A DNA stretch of 64,000 nt. It comes from JBBQFI01 sp038237805 (GTDB lineage: Bacteria > Verrucomicrobiota > Verrucomicrobiia > Chthoniobacterales > UBA10450). How positions within the stretch are numbered: position 1 is the stretch's first letter; each line of letters starts with the position of its first letter. The stretch spans positions 248,001 through 312,000 of the forward strand of contig JBBRYI010000002.1 in the NCBI GenBank assembly GCA_038237805.1, in the 5' to 3' direction. Below the pieces are notes generated by a model that saw only the letters and a program-made list of their open reading frames with translations, was not told where the DNA came from and ran no database searches. This document shows positions 53,389 through 61,984 of this stretch, piece by piece. A program made the translations under genes and the position numbers.

Positions 53389-55620
53389 ATGACCGCCTCC
53401 CGCTATGCTCGCGTGATCGTCGATCGATCGATCCATCGTGAGCTCGATTATCTCGTGCCGGAAACGCTCGCCGATCGAATCGATGTCGGTTCGCGTGTGC
53501 GCGTTCCTTTCCGCGAAAAATCGGCACTAGCCACAGTCGTTACCATGCTCGACGCGAGCAACGCCGAGGGAATCCGCCCGATTGAAGCGGTCCTTGGAGA
53601 TAAGCCTGTCTTAAGCAAATCACTTCTCGAACTCGCGCGCTGGATGGGCGCTTATTACTGCTGTCCGATCGAGACTGTCATGCGCAGCCTGCTTCCGCAG
53701 GTGATCCGACGCGGCGAGGTTGGATGGAAAAAACAATTGTTCGTTAGGCGAGCGCGTGAAATTTCATTTGATGATGTGGAAAAGTTACGGAAGCGCGCAC
53801 CGAGACAGGCAGAATTGCTGGAAGCGCTCGCCCGATTAATCGAGCCGGTAGCAGCCACCGAATTCCTGCGCAAACACTCGCTTGATAACCAGACTTTGCG
53901 CGCGCTCGTGAAGCGCGGCTTCGCCGTGTTGGAAGAGCAAGCCGTGCAACGTGACCCTCATGCCGACGAAACATTTATCGCGACGTCGAATCTTGTCCTC
54001 AACGAGGAGCAAACTATCGCGCTGCGAATGGTGCAGGAAGGGATGGCCGACACTGATTCCGCCAAACCAATTTTGCTGCATGGCGTAACGGGCAGCGGCA
54101 AGACAGAAATTTATCTGCAAGCGATCAAGATCGCACTGGCGCAGGGAAAGAATGCCATCGTGCTCGTGCCGGAGATCTCGCTCACACCGCAAACGGTCGA
54201 GCGTTTCAAAAGTCGCTTCGCGGAAATTCAGGATGGCGTTGCGGTATTGCACAGTCATTTGTCCGAGGGCGAGCGCCACGACGAATGGCATAAAATTCAT
54301 TCCGGTCGCGCGCGCATTGTCATCGGCGCGCGTAGCGCGGTTTTCGCGCCGCTAGAAAATCTTGGACTGATCGTGGTCGATGAAGAACACGAGTCTTCCT
54401 ACAAACAGGAGGAAGCACCGCGCTACCAAGCGCGTGATGTTGCGGTCGTGCGTGGGAAGATCGAGAACTGCGTCGTCCTTCTCGGTACCGCCACGCCTTC
54501 GCTCGAAAGTTACTACAACGCGACGCGCGAAAAATATCGACTCGCTACGCTAACAAAGCGCGTAGACGAAAATCAGATGCCTCTCACTCGGATTGTCGAT
54601 TTGCGGCATGAGCGGCGCAGAGAAAAAGGGTTAACCATTCTCGCTGGCAAGTTGCGTGACGCGATTGCCGCCCGACTCGAGAAGCGGGAACAAACAATCC
54701 TTTTCCTTAACCGGCGCGGCTTTTCCACTTCACTGCTCTGCAGCAATTGCGGTGAAGCGCGCGATTGCCCCAATTGCAGCGTCGCCCTCACGTTTCATCG
54801 TGGCGCGGCGCGGCTGAGCTGTCATTTGTGCGGTCACACCGCGGCGGTTCCCAAAAAATGTCCGGCCTGTGGTGAAGACGCACTCATTTATTCCGGCTTT
54901 GGAACAGAGAAGGTGGAGGCAAACGTCTCCCAGCTATTTCCGAGCGCAGTCGTTAGGCGAATGGATGCCGATTCGATGACACGCAAGGACGCCTATCGCG
55001 AAACGCTCAGAAGTTTTCGCGCCGGAAAAATCGACATCCTGGTCGGCACGCAAATGATCGCGAAAGGTCTGCATTTCCCGAACGTCACACTCGTCGGAAT
55101 CATCAACGCCGATCTCGCGCTCCATTTGCCGGATTTCCGGGCCGGAGAGCGGACATTTCAGTTGCTCACCCAAGTCGCGGGGCGGGCAGGACGCGGGGAA
55201 ACGTCAGGCGAAGTTTTCGTGCAAACCTACACGCCGTTCAGTCCCTCGATTCAATTTGCGCGGCATCACGATTTTGCAGGCTATTTCCAGCAGGAACTCG
55301 AGTTTCGTGAACGCTGCGACTTTCCGCCGTTCAAGCATGCGGTCCTTATCACCGTGCGTTCCGCTCACGAGGAGCGCGCCAGGTTCTCGGCTGAAACGCT
55401 GAAGCGGCGTTTGAAGGAAGCGTTGCCTAACGAATTCATTCTCGGAGAGCCGGCGCCCGCGCCGCTGGAAAAACTGCAGGGCCAGTTTCGTTTTCACATC
55501 CTGATTCGCGGCGAAGCCATCATGCGCCTGAGCCGTCTTATTCGCGAAGTCCTCGACAAACTTCCGTTCCCTGAAGACGTCGCCGTGGCCGTTGACGTCG
55601 ACCCATATCAGCTCCTTTAA
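53389..55620 (+). CDS. priA: Primosomal protein N' (replication restart helicase PriA)
   Basis: 743 aa from ATG 53389. Landmarks: the N-terminal 3'-end binding region (VIVDRSIHRELDYLVPE), Walker A HGVTGSGKTEIYL, DEEH-box VVDEEHESSYKQEE, the zinc-binding Cys clusters (CSNCGEARDCPNC and CHLCG...CPACGED), motifs V/VI (GTQMIAKGLHFPNV, QVAGRAGRG). It reloads the replisome at stalled forks. The gene carries three TCGTTAGGC copies, the highest per-gene number in the window. Confidence 0.96.
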   Translation: MTASRYARVIVDRSIHRELDYLVPETLADRIDVGSRVRVPFREKSALATVVTMLDASNAEGIRPIEAVLGDKPVLSKSLLELARWMGAYYCCPIETVMRSLLPQVIRRGEVGWKKQLFVRRAREISFDDVEKLRKRAPRQAELLEALARLIEPVAATEFLRKHSLDNQTLRALVKRGFAVLEEQAVQRDPHADETFIATSNLVLNEEQTIALRMVQEGMADTDSAKPILLHGVTGSGKTEIYLQAIKIALAQGKNAIVLVPEISLTPQTVERFKSRFAEIQDGVAVLHSHLSEGERHDEWHKIHSGRARIVIGARSAVFAPLENLGLIVVDEEHESSYKQEEAPRYQARDVAVVRGKIENCVVLLGTATPSLESYYNATREKYRLATLTKRVDENQMPLTRIVDLRHERRREKGLTILAGKLRDAIAARLEKREQTILFLNRRGFSTSLLCSNCGEARDCPNCSVALTFHRGAARLSCHLCGHTAAVPKKCPACGEDALIYSGFGTEKVEANVSQLFPSAVVRRMDADSMTRKDAYRETLRSFRAGKIDILVGTQMIAKGLHFPNVTLVGIINADLALHLPDFRAGERTFQLLTQVAGRAGRGETSGEVFVQTYTPFSPSIQFARHHDFAGYFQQELEFRERCDFPPFKHAVLITVRSAHEERARFSAETLKRRLKEALPNEFILGEPAPAPLEKLQGQFRFHILIRGEAIMRLSRLIREVLDKLPFPEDVAVAVDVDPYQLL

Positions 55621-55663
55621 AAGCGGCAGTTCGATGCGAACATTCGCGGCTGCAAGATCTCCC

Positions 55664-56713
55664 ATGTCATTCCGCAAAACCTTAATCACGATCGGCGTCG
55701 CCTGGCTCATTGCGATCACACTGCTGCACGCCTCGCTAAACCTGCATTTGTTTCGCTCGAAGCCAGTAACCGTCGCGGGGCAGACAAATTTCCGAATTGG
55801 TTTTTTGCCGGTGACGTGTCACCTCACTTGCCCGGTCACCGATTTCATCAATAAGCAGATGACGGGTGAAAGCATCTTCGAGCCCATTCGATTCAACGGT
55901 TGGCCGGAGTTAAAGGAAGCGTATTTGTCCGGATACACGCCGGCGACGTTCATTCTGGCGCCGATGGCGATGGCGCTGCGCGAACAAGGCGTGCCGATCA
56001 AGATCGTGTATCTCGGCCACCGGGACGGCTCGGCCGTGATGGTGCACAAAGATTCGCACATCTATCGGATGGAAGATCTGCGCGGCAAACGCGTCGCTGT
56101 GCCAAATCGATTTTCGAATCAACGCCTTCTTATTTTTCGCGCGCTGAAGCAGGCAGGCATGACGATCAAAGACATCGAGCTAGTCGAAATGCCACCGCCA
56201 GATATGCCGGCCGCGCTTTACGCCAAAGCAGTGGATGCGATTTCGAGTGGCGAACCGTTTATGGGACAAACGGAGCTCGATGGTTACGGACGTGTCCTCT
56301 GGTTAACAAAAGACGTCTGGCCGAATTTTATTTCGTGCGTCCTCGCCGTGCATGAAGAAATGATTAAAACGAACCGTCCCGCGGTGCAGCGACTGGTGGA
56401 TGGAATCGCGAAAAGCGGAAAGTGGATCGACCAGAGTATGGAGCACCGCATGGAGACCGCGCAGTTTGTGAGCAAGTTTTACTACAATCAAAACCCGCGC
56501 CTGCTCACTTTTGTGCTGAGCAAACCGCCCGATCGCGTGACGTATACCAACCTCGCGTTGCGCAAGCCGGACTTTGAAGAAATCGAGCAGCTCGGACGCG
56601 AGGTCGGAATTCTCAATGGCACTGCGCATTTTGAGGATTATACCGACGCGTCCTTCGTAAAAGATGATACTGCGGTGCAGCCATACGCATGGGAACCGAC
56701 ATTAAAAAAATGA
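55664..56713 (+). CDS. ABC transporter substrate-binding protein (SsuA/NrtA-type)
   Basis: 349 aa from ATG 55664; an ATG at 55634 is an alternative. A signal/anchor segment (LITIGVAWLIAITLLHASL) precedes a two-lobed binding domain: GFLPVTCHLTCPVTDF, GWPELKEAYLSGYTPATFILAPMAMALREQGVPI, LRGKRVAVPNRFSNQRLLIF. Relatives bind nitrate, bicarbonate, sulfonates or pyrimidines; the ligand is not readable here. First gene of an ABC operon; its stop overlaps the permease start (ATGA). Confidence 0.85.
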   Translation: MSFRKTLITIGVAWLIAITLLHASLNLHLFRSKPVTVAGQTNFRIGFLPVTCHLTCPVTDFINKQMTGESIFEPIRFNGWPELKEAYLSGYTPATFILAPMAMALREQGVPIKIVYLGHRDGSAVMVHKDSHIYRMEDLRGKRVAVPNRFSNQRLLIFRALKQAGMTIKDIELVEMPPPDMPAALYAKAVDAISSGEPFMGQTELDGYGRVLWLTKDVWPNFISCVLAVHEEMIKTNRPAVQRLVDGIAKSGKWIDQSMEHRMETAQFVSKFYYNQNPRLLTFVLSKPPDRVTYTNLALRKPDFEEIEQLGREVGILNGTAHFEDYTDASFVKDDTAVQPYAWEPTLKK

Positions 56714-57541
56714 GTGCTACCGAGAGGGAAGTTTCGCTTGAGCGCTCGACCACAACGGTGCGCCGTCACGCTCGTCTGGGCTGGTTCAAGAATCCTGACT
56801 CACGTTTCTTCCAGGTCGTTAGGCCGATTGGAATGCTCGCGATATTTTTCACGGCTTGGGGAGTAGCGGTTCGTCTTTCGCATAGCGATTTATTTCCGAC
56901 TCCTATCACGGTCGCGATCGGGATCGGCGAACTAATCGAGAAAGGTTTGCTCCTTAAATACATTGTCGCCTCGCTCTTCCGTGTTGACGTGGGGATTTAC
57001 ACTCGCTGTCTTGATTGGGGTTCCTCTCGGGCTCGTCCTCGGCTGGTATTCGCGTTTGTTTCAAGCCTTCAATCCCATCATCCAAATCTTGCGCCCGATT
57101 TCGCCAATCGCGTGGATTCCAGTGGCGATCCTTTGGTTCGGCGTGAGCGACGCAGCGCCGGTATTTCTGATTTTTCTGGCCAGCGTTTTTCCGATTACGG
57201 TTTCCGCGATTGCTGCTGTGCAAAATATGCAGCCGGTGTATTTGCGCGCCGCGCAAAACTTCGGTCTCAGCCGCAGCGAACTCTTCCGACAGGTGATCTT
57301 CCGCGCGAGTCTGCCACAAATTATCACCGGCATCCGCATCGCGCTGGGCGTGGCGTGGCTGGTCGTGGTGGCCGCGGAAATGATCGCAGTGAATAGCGGA
57401 CTCGGTTACCTGATCATCGATGCGCGCAACGCCGGTAAACGCTACGATCTCGTCGTCGCCGGGATGGTGATGATCGGATTGATCGGACTTGTCCTCGATT
57501 TACTCGTTAGGCAACTGGAGAACTTCGACGAAGTGCGCTGA
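56710..57541 (+). pseudogene. ABC permease (SsuC/TauC-type), single-base frameshift
   Basis: The first part (MSATEREVSLERS...PIGMLAIFFTAWGVAVRLSH...LLKYIVASLFRV) and the second (TWGFTLAVLIGVPLGLVLGWYSR..., with the EAA-type loop PVYLRAAQNFGLSRSELFRQVIF) are in frames 1 and 2. They join correctly if one base is removed from GTTGACG near 56990; no residues are lost. So either a recent +1 mutation or an assembly error. Upstream and downstream partners are intact. If real, the transporter would not be assembled. Confidence 0.85.
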
Positions 57542-57555
57542 GGTTACGCCAATCG

Positions 57556-58332
57556 ATGAAGACTGCCATCTCGATCAAAGATGTTTCGATGATTTTTCCC
57601 GGCAAGCGTGCGGGGGAAGAGATTCGTGTCTTGGAAAATGTCAGGGCCGAAGTCGGACAAGGCGAGTTCGTTTGTCTTGTGGGACCGAGCGGATGTGGAA
57701 AATCAACGCTCCTCAATATTGTCGCTGGCTTCCTCCTTCCGACGGCTGGGGACGTCCTGGTGGAAGGCAATCCGGTCGAAGGTCCTGATCGGCGCCGCAT
57801 TTTTGTTTTCCAAGAGAACGGCGTTTTTCCGTGGCTGAACGTGCGCGAAAACATTGCATTTGGTTTGCGCGCTCAGGGTAAAGAGGAACGCGAGCAAATC
57901 GTTGCGCGTTACACGGAAATGGTGGGACTCAACGGGTTCGAGAATGCTTATCCACGCGAACTATCCGGCGGCATGCGCCAGCGTGTCGAAATCGCGCGCG
58001 CGCTCGCGGCCAATCCCGACATTATCTACATGGATGAACCGTTTGGCGCGCTCGACTTCATTACCCGCATGAAGATGCGCGCCGACCTTGTTCGTATCTG
58101 GCAAAGCGAAAAGAAGACCATTCTTTTCGTGACGCATGACATCGAGGAAGCGGTGCAACTCGCAGATCGCGTTCTCATCATGAGCAAACGGCCTGGGACG
58201 ATTCAGCAAATCGTGGAGATCGATCTGCCACGTCCGCGCGATTTGGATTCCGCCGGTTATTTGGAAAAACGCGATCGTATTTTCCGCGTCATGGGAATGA
58301 GTTTGCGTGTCGGCGAGACCGCCGCGGCGTAA
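57556..58332 (+). CDS. ABC transporter ATP-binding protein (SsuB/NrtD-type)
   Basis: 258 aa. Walker A VGPSGCGKSTLLN, Q-loop FQENGVFPWLN, signature LSGGMRQRVEIARAL, Walker B IIYMDEPFGALD, His switch FVTHDIEEAVQLADR. Clearly the ATPase of the SsuABC/NrtABC group. It lies 14 bp after the permease frame. Confidence 0.93.
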   Translation: MKTAISIKDVSMIFPGKRAGEEIRVLENVRAEVGQGEFVCLVGPSGCGKSTLLNIVAGFLLPTAGDVLVEGNPVEGPDRRRIFVFQENGVFPWLNVRENIAFGLRAQGKEEREQIVARYTEMVGLNGFENAYPRELSGGMRQRVEIARALAANPDIIYMDEPFGALDFITRMKMRADLVRIWQSEKKTILFVTHDIEEAVQLADRVLIMSKRPGTIQQIVEIDLPRPRDLDSAGYLEKRDRIFRVMGMSLRVGETAAA

Positions 58333-58402
58333 AACTTCGCGCACAAACTTGCTGCGCTCAACGAGCGTACCGATGTTGCGCCTTTCGCGATCATCGCTGC
58401 GC

Positions 58403-59716
58403 ATGAGTAACACAAATCCGCCAACGGCTTCTGTGCCCGAAGACATGACGGGCCGGCCGCGGCGTGTGGTTACTGGTGGAATTTCATTGCGCAAAACTTT
58501 CTCGGCCCTGCGCCATCGCAACTTCCGCCTCTTCTTTTACGGCCAGCTTATTTCGATGACTGGCACATGGATGACGACAACCGCGCAGGGTTGGCTCGTC
58601 TATCAACTCACGGGATCGAAAGCGTTACTCGGTGTTGTCGCAGCCTGCGCGTCCGCGCCGATGCTGGTTTTCTCCACCTGGGGAGGATGGGCGGCCGATC
58701 GTTATTCAAAACGTTCCGTTCTCGTCCTTACGCAAATCAGTTCCATGATTCAGTCGCTCGCCATGGCGGTCCTCGTCTGGAGCGGCCATGTGAAGCCCTG
58801 GGAGATCATTCTCATCGCGATCATCGGCGGCGTGACGATGGCGTTCGACATGCCGGCGCGACAATCATTCGTAATCGAAATGACGAGTCGCGCGGATTTG
58901 ATGAATGCGATCTCGCTCAACAGCTCCGTCTTCAATGCTGCGCGCGTGATCGGTCCGTCGATCGCCGGCATCCTTATGGCGAAAGTGGGAATCGCGATGT
59001 GCTTTTTCCTCGACGGCGTCAGTTTCATCGCGGTCATCACCGGTCTTTTGATGATGCGATTGCCAAAACGCAAATCCGCTCCGAGCGAAACCGGCGCGAT
59101 TGGCCAGGCGCTGGAAGGGTTTCGTTACGTTTGGAATCATCCGCGACCTTTGACAATTCTGGCGCTTTTCGCTGTCGTCGGCATTTTTGGCTGGTCCTAT
59201 TCCGTCCTCATGCCCGCGTTCGCGCACGATGTTTTGCATCTCAACGCGCAAGGTTATGGAATGTTGATGGCGGCGAGCGGTGTTGGCGCTTTAGTTGCAG
59301 CACTCACGGTCGCGAGCGTTGGTCATTCTCTTCCTGCGCGCGCATTGGCGCTCGGCGGCGTCTGGATTTTTTCAGCGGGTCTGGCGCTGTTTGCATTCAA
59401 CCGAAATCTCTACGTCGAGCTCGCGCTGCTTGCGCTCAGCGGTTTCGGTATCGTGCTCTATTTCTCAACCTCCAACACGGTATTGCAAACGATCGTGCCC
59501 GACGAAATGCGCGGACGCGTCATGGGAATTTGGACACTGGTTTTCGGCGGCATGATGCCACTGGGAAGTTTGCAAGCGGGCTTGATGGCAGATGTGTTGG
59601 GCACGCCAACTACGATCGCGATCGGTGCATTGATCTGCGCGCTTGCCGCAATCGTTACTCTTGAAGTCGTTCGTAAACGCGAAGCACGGCGAGCGGCCGA
59701 GTCTATGCTGACTTGA
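58403..59716 (+). CDS. MFS exporter (EntS-like)
   Basis: 437 aa from ATG 58403. About 12 membrane segments; MFS_3 type signs are FGQLISMTGTWMTTTAQGWLVYQLTGS in TM1, GWAADRYSKRSVL between TM2 and TM3, and NTVLQTIVPDEMRGRVMGIW in the second half. Relatives export enterobactin or drugs. It is 70 bp after the ABC operon and could be cotranscribed. Confidence 0.85.
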   Translation: MSNTNPPTASVPEDMTGRPRRVVTGGISLRKTFSALRHRNFRLFFYGQLISMTGTWMTTTAQGWLVYQLTGSKALLGVVAACASAPMLVFSTWGGWAADRYSKRSVLVLTQISSMIQSLAMAVLVWSGHVKPWEIILIAIIGGVTMAFDMPARQSFVIEMTSRADLMNAISLNSSVFNAARVIGPSIAGILMAKVGIAMCFFLDGVSFIAVITGLLMMRLPKRKSAPSETGAIGQALEGFRYVWNHPRPLTILALFAVVGIFGWSYSVLMPAFAHDVLHLNAQGYGMLMAASGVGALVAALTVASVGHSLPARALALGGVWIFSAGLALFAFNRNLYVELALLALSGFGIVLYFSTSNTVLQTIVPDEMRGRVMGIWTLVFGGMMPLGSLQAGLMADVLGTPTTIAIGALICALAAIVTLEVVRKREARRAAESMLT

Positions 59717-59809
59717 AGTTGGCGTAACGAAATTTGGTTAATCAGGCACTCATCAATTAGCGCCGTGAATTCTCGGCCTCATGAAAAAGTGGATGAGACC
59801 GCCGGCTGC

Positions 59810-61720
59810 TTAGTTCTCAGCATTCTTCGGTGCGAGATCAGCCACAATTTTTTCGAAACGAGGGTTACCGCGCAACGAATCCCAATTTGGGTGCAGCTTC
59901 AAGTTGCCGTAGCTCAAAGTACTCGGAATGCGCAGGGTCGCGGCGATTTGCTCGATGGCGAGATCTTTCTCCCCGCACCACGCGTAGATAACCCCCAGAT
60001 ATTTCATCAGTTCCGCGCCATCGATAGAATCTTTCGTGATGGGGAGCAGCTCAACAGCGTGTCGGCCTTCGCGCATGGCTTCTTCTTTGCGGCCAAGTCC
60101 GGCGTCGATCAAACCAAGCACGCAAAAGGCGGGGCCGTAATCAGGTTGCTCGCTCACTGTCTTTTCGAGTTCCGCGCGGGCAGCGAGAAAAGCAGTTTGC
60201 GCCGCCGCTTCATCACCTCTGGCGCGGGCGGCCAAAGCTTCGCTCCAAGAGCGGGGAAAATTCAAATCAGTTGCTGTTCCACTTGCGGGGATGGCAGCGA
60301 GAGCCTCGGCCGCGGCCGAGTGATCGCGTTCGCACAGCGAGACGTACAACCATTGATCGCCCAAATCTGGCGCCGATGTTGGATCTTCAACGAGGAGAGC
60401 GTGAATGGTCTCGCGCAACGGCCGGGTGTCAGCGCGCGATTCGAGATCGACCAAAGCGCGTGTGACGCGCGTGTCCAGATCACGAGGAACCAAGGCGAGC
60501 GCGCGATCCAGGGCGGCAGACATTGCGACGAATTGCCGGAACTCCTGATAACTGGAGGCGATCTGCTGGAGTATGAAAAAGTTGCGCGGATCCAGTTCGA
60601 GAGCTCTTTGCAAGCTCCGAGCTGATTCCTTCCAAAGGCCTTGGCGCCGATCGATGTAGCCGGTCAGCTCAAAGATTTCGGAGTTATTGGGAATTACGCG
60701 TTGGGCGAGGGCAAGCTCGGCGCGCGCTTTGTCGTAGTCGAGATGACAGCGGTAGAAGAAGTTCGCTTTCGCGAGATGCGTATCTCCTGCATCAGGACGG
60801 AGCCGCGTGGCAGTCTTGAGCGCCTCTTCCGCCAAAGCGAGGCGCGCGGGCGTATGATCAAGACCAAAAAAATAAAGGTAATTGTGCGCCGCGCCCAATT
60901 GGCAGTAGGCGAGATAGAATTTGGGGTCGCGCGAGATAGCTTGATCGAGCAGCTGAGTAGCCTGCACGAGTTTCTCGTTGATTTGAGCATTAAACGAAAC
61001 GCTGGCGACGAGCTCCTTGCCGCGGACATAAAGTCCGTAGGCGACAATGTCTTCGGTCGGGCGTTCGTCGATGGCGTTTTTCTCTTGCGGCGAGACTACG
61101 GCCTGCAGATTAGCGGCAATTTGCTGAACGATATCGCCGTGCATTGCAAAGACGTCGGTTACGTCTCGTTCATAGCTATCGCTCCACAACCTGGCGTTCC
61201 GGCGAGCGTCAGTCAGCTGTGCGGTAATCCGTACTTTGTCGCCGGAGGCGCGGACGCTTCCTTGCAAAATATATGCAGCGCCGAGGCTTTGGGCGATTTC
61301 GCGTAAATTACGCGGTTTACCGGGAGCATAGGTCATCACGGAGGTCCGGCTGATCACTCTCAAATCCGCTACTTTCGAAAGTGCGGTGAGAATGTCGTCC
61401 TGCACGCCATCGGCCAGGTAAACATTTTGTTTAGCGTCGCTGAGATCTTCGAATGGGAGCACCGCGATACTCTTCTCTGGGAAAGAAGCCATGTAAGCCG
61501 ACTCAGGCGAGGTCGGCGCAGTGATCTCGGGAATTAAGCGGCGTGACAAATTCCAAAACCCGAAACCCAGCGCCAATGCTGCCGCCAGGAACAAGGCGAT
61601 CCTGAGCCCACGTTTTTTTTTGCGGACGTGAATAGTGCGAGTTGTCGTGGGGGCGAATTCTTCCTGCGACGAGCGCTGCGCCAGTGGTTCCGGATTTGCA
61701 ATCTCGTCGGTAGAGGCCAT
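59810..61720 (-). CDS. TolB-like/TPR membrane-anchored protein
   Basis: 636 aa from ATG 61720. Cytoplasmic N-terminal tail, basic stretch (HVRKKKRGLRIALF), one membrane helix (ALFLAAALALGFGFWNLS), then the domain common in adenylate-cyclase- or kinase-linked proteins: KSIAVLPFEDLSDAKQNVYLADGVQDDILTALSKV, LRVISRTSVMTYA, GAAYILQGSVR. Residues 230-630 are TPR repeats (LDQAISRDPKFYLAYCQLG, SLQRALELDPRNFFILQQIA). No kinase, cyclase or DNA-binding domain is attached, so it may be a shortened relative or a scaffold. Divergent from the histidine kinase. Confidence 0.78.
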   Translation of the reverse strand: MASTDEIANPEPLAQRSSQEEFAPTTTRTIHVRKKKRGLRIALFLAAALALGFGFWNLSRRLIPEITAPTSPESAYMASFPEKSIAVLPFEDLSDAKQNVYLADGVQDDILTALSKVADLRVISRTSVMTYAPGKPRNLREIAQSLGAAYILQGSVRASGDKVRITAQLTDARRNARLWSDSYERDVTDVFAMHGDIVQQIAANLQAVVSPQEKNAIDERPTEDIVAYGLYVRGKELVASVSFNAQINEKLVQATQLLDQAISRDPKFYLAYCQLGAAHNYLYFFGLDHTPARLALAEEALKTATRLRPDAGDTHLAKANFFYRCHLDYDKARAELALAQRVIPNNSEIFELTGYIDRRQGLWKESARSLQRALELDPRNFFILQQIASSYQEFRQFVAMSAALDRALALVPRDLDTRVTRALVDLESRADTRPLRETIHALLVEDPTSAPDLGDQWLYVSLCERDHSAAAEALAAIPASGTATDLNFPRSWSEALAARARGDEAAAQTAFLAARAELEKTVSEQPDYGPAFCVLGLIDAGLGRKEEAMREGRHAVELLPITKDSIDGAELMKYLGVIYAWCGEKDLAIEQIAATLRIPSTLSYGNLKLHPNWDSLRGNPRFEKIVADLAPKNAEN

Positions 61721-61984
61721 CGCGTGGTGAGTAATGCCGCAGGCGTGTTGGTATCTGAGCAAGGCCGTACGGCGCGGCCTTTCAAAGCAATACGTGTTCC
61801 ATCACTTGCCCCACTCCAGCGGTTTAGCCGGAGATAGCATGATTGTTGCTATTTTTAGGAAAGACGCGTCCTGCCCGAACATGCCTAAACGCAACCTAAT
61901 CGTGCTGAAGTTAATCTGGATTCGACCAACCGTGAACTTGATTGATCCCGACGCTGACTCCCGGCTTGGAGGCGTAGGCAATTG
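61721..61984. other. 264-bp divergent intergenic region, nothing recognised
   Basis: Lies between the TPR-protein start and the histidine kinase start. It holds a fair AT-rich stretch (TTGTTGCTATTTTTAGGAAAG) but no repeat, palindrome or confident promoter was seen. Both promoters are presumably here. Confidence 0.3.

Larger units (their letters stand above)
1754..57512. repeat. Dispersed nonamer TCGTTAGGC (24 exact copies)
   Basis: Exact copies on + begin at 1754, 2308, 16612, 20283, 25262, 28004, 28791, 31686, 31719, 39903, 41722, 43491, 53741, 54950, 56816 and 57504; on the - strand (read GCCTAACGA) at 15645, 20783, 21723, 23799, 26166, 26671, 41494 and 55425. Eighteen are in genes and six between genes. 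Near-copies occur at 4809, 11565, 12430, 12789, 17717, 18501, 21270, 30005, 32654 and 37269. All 24 copies of the inner octamer CGTTAGGC carry the leading T. Listed as one entry because the copies are scattered. Confidence 0.85.

Noticed and set aside
59765..60625. 286-codon plus-strand open frame opposite the TPR gene
   Set aside because: Antisense of clear TPR repeats; composition has no fold pattern.
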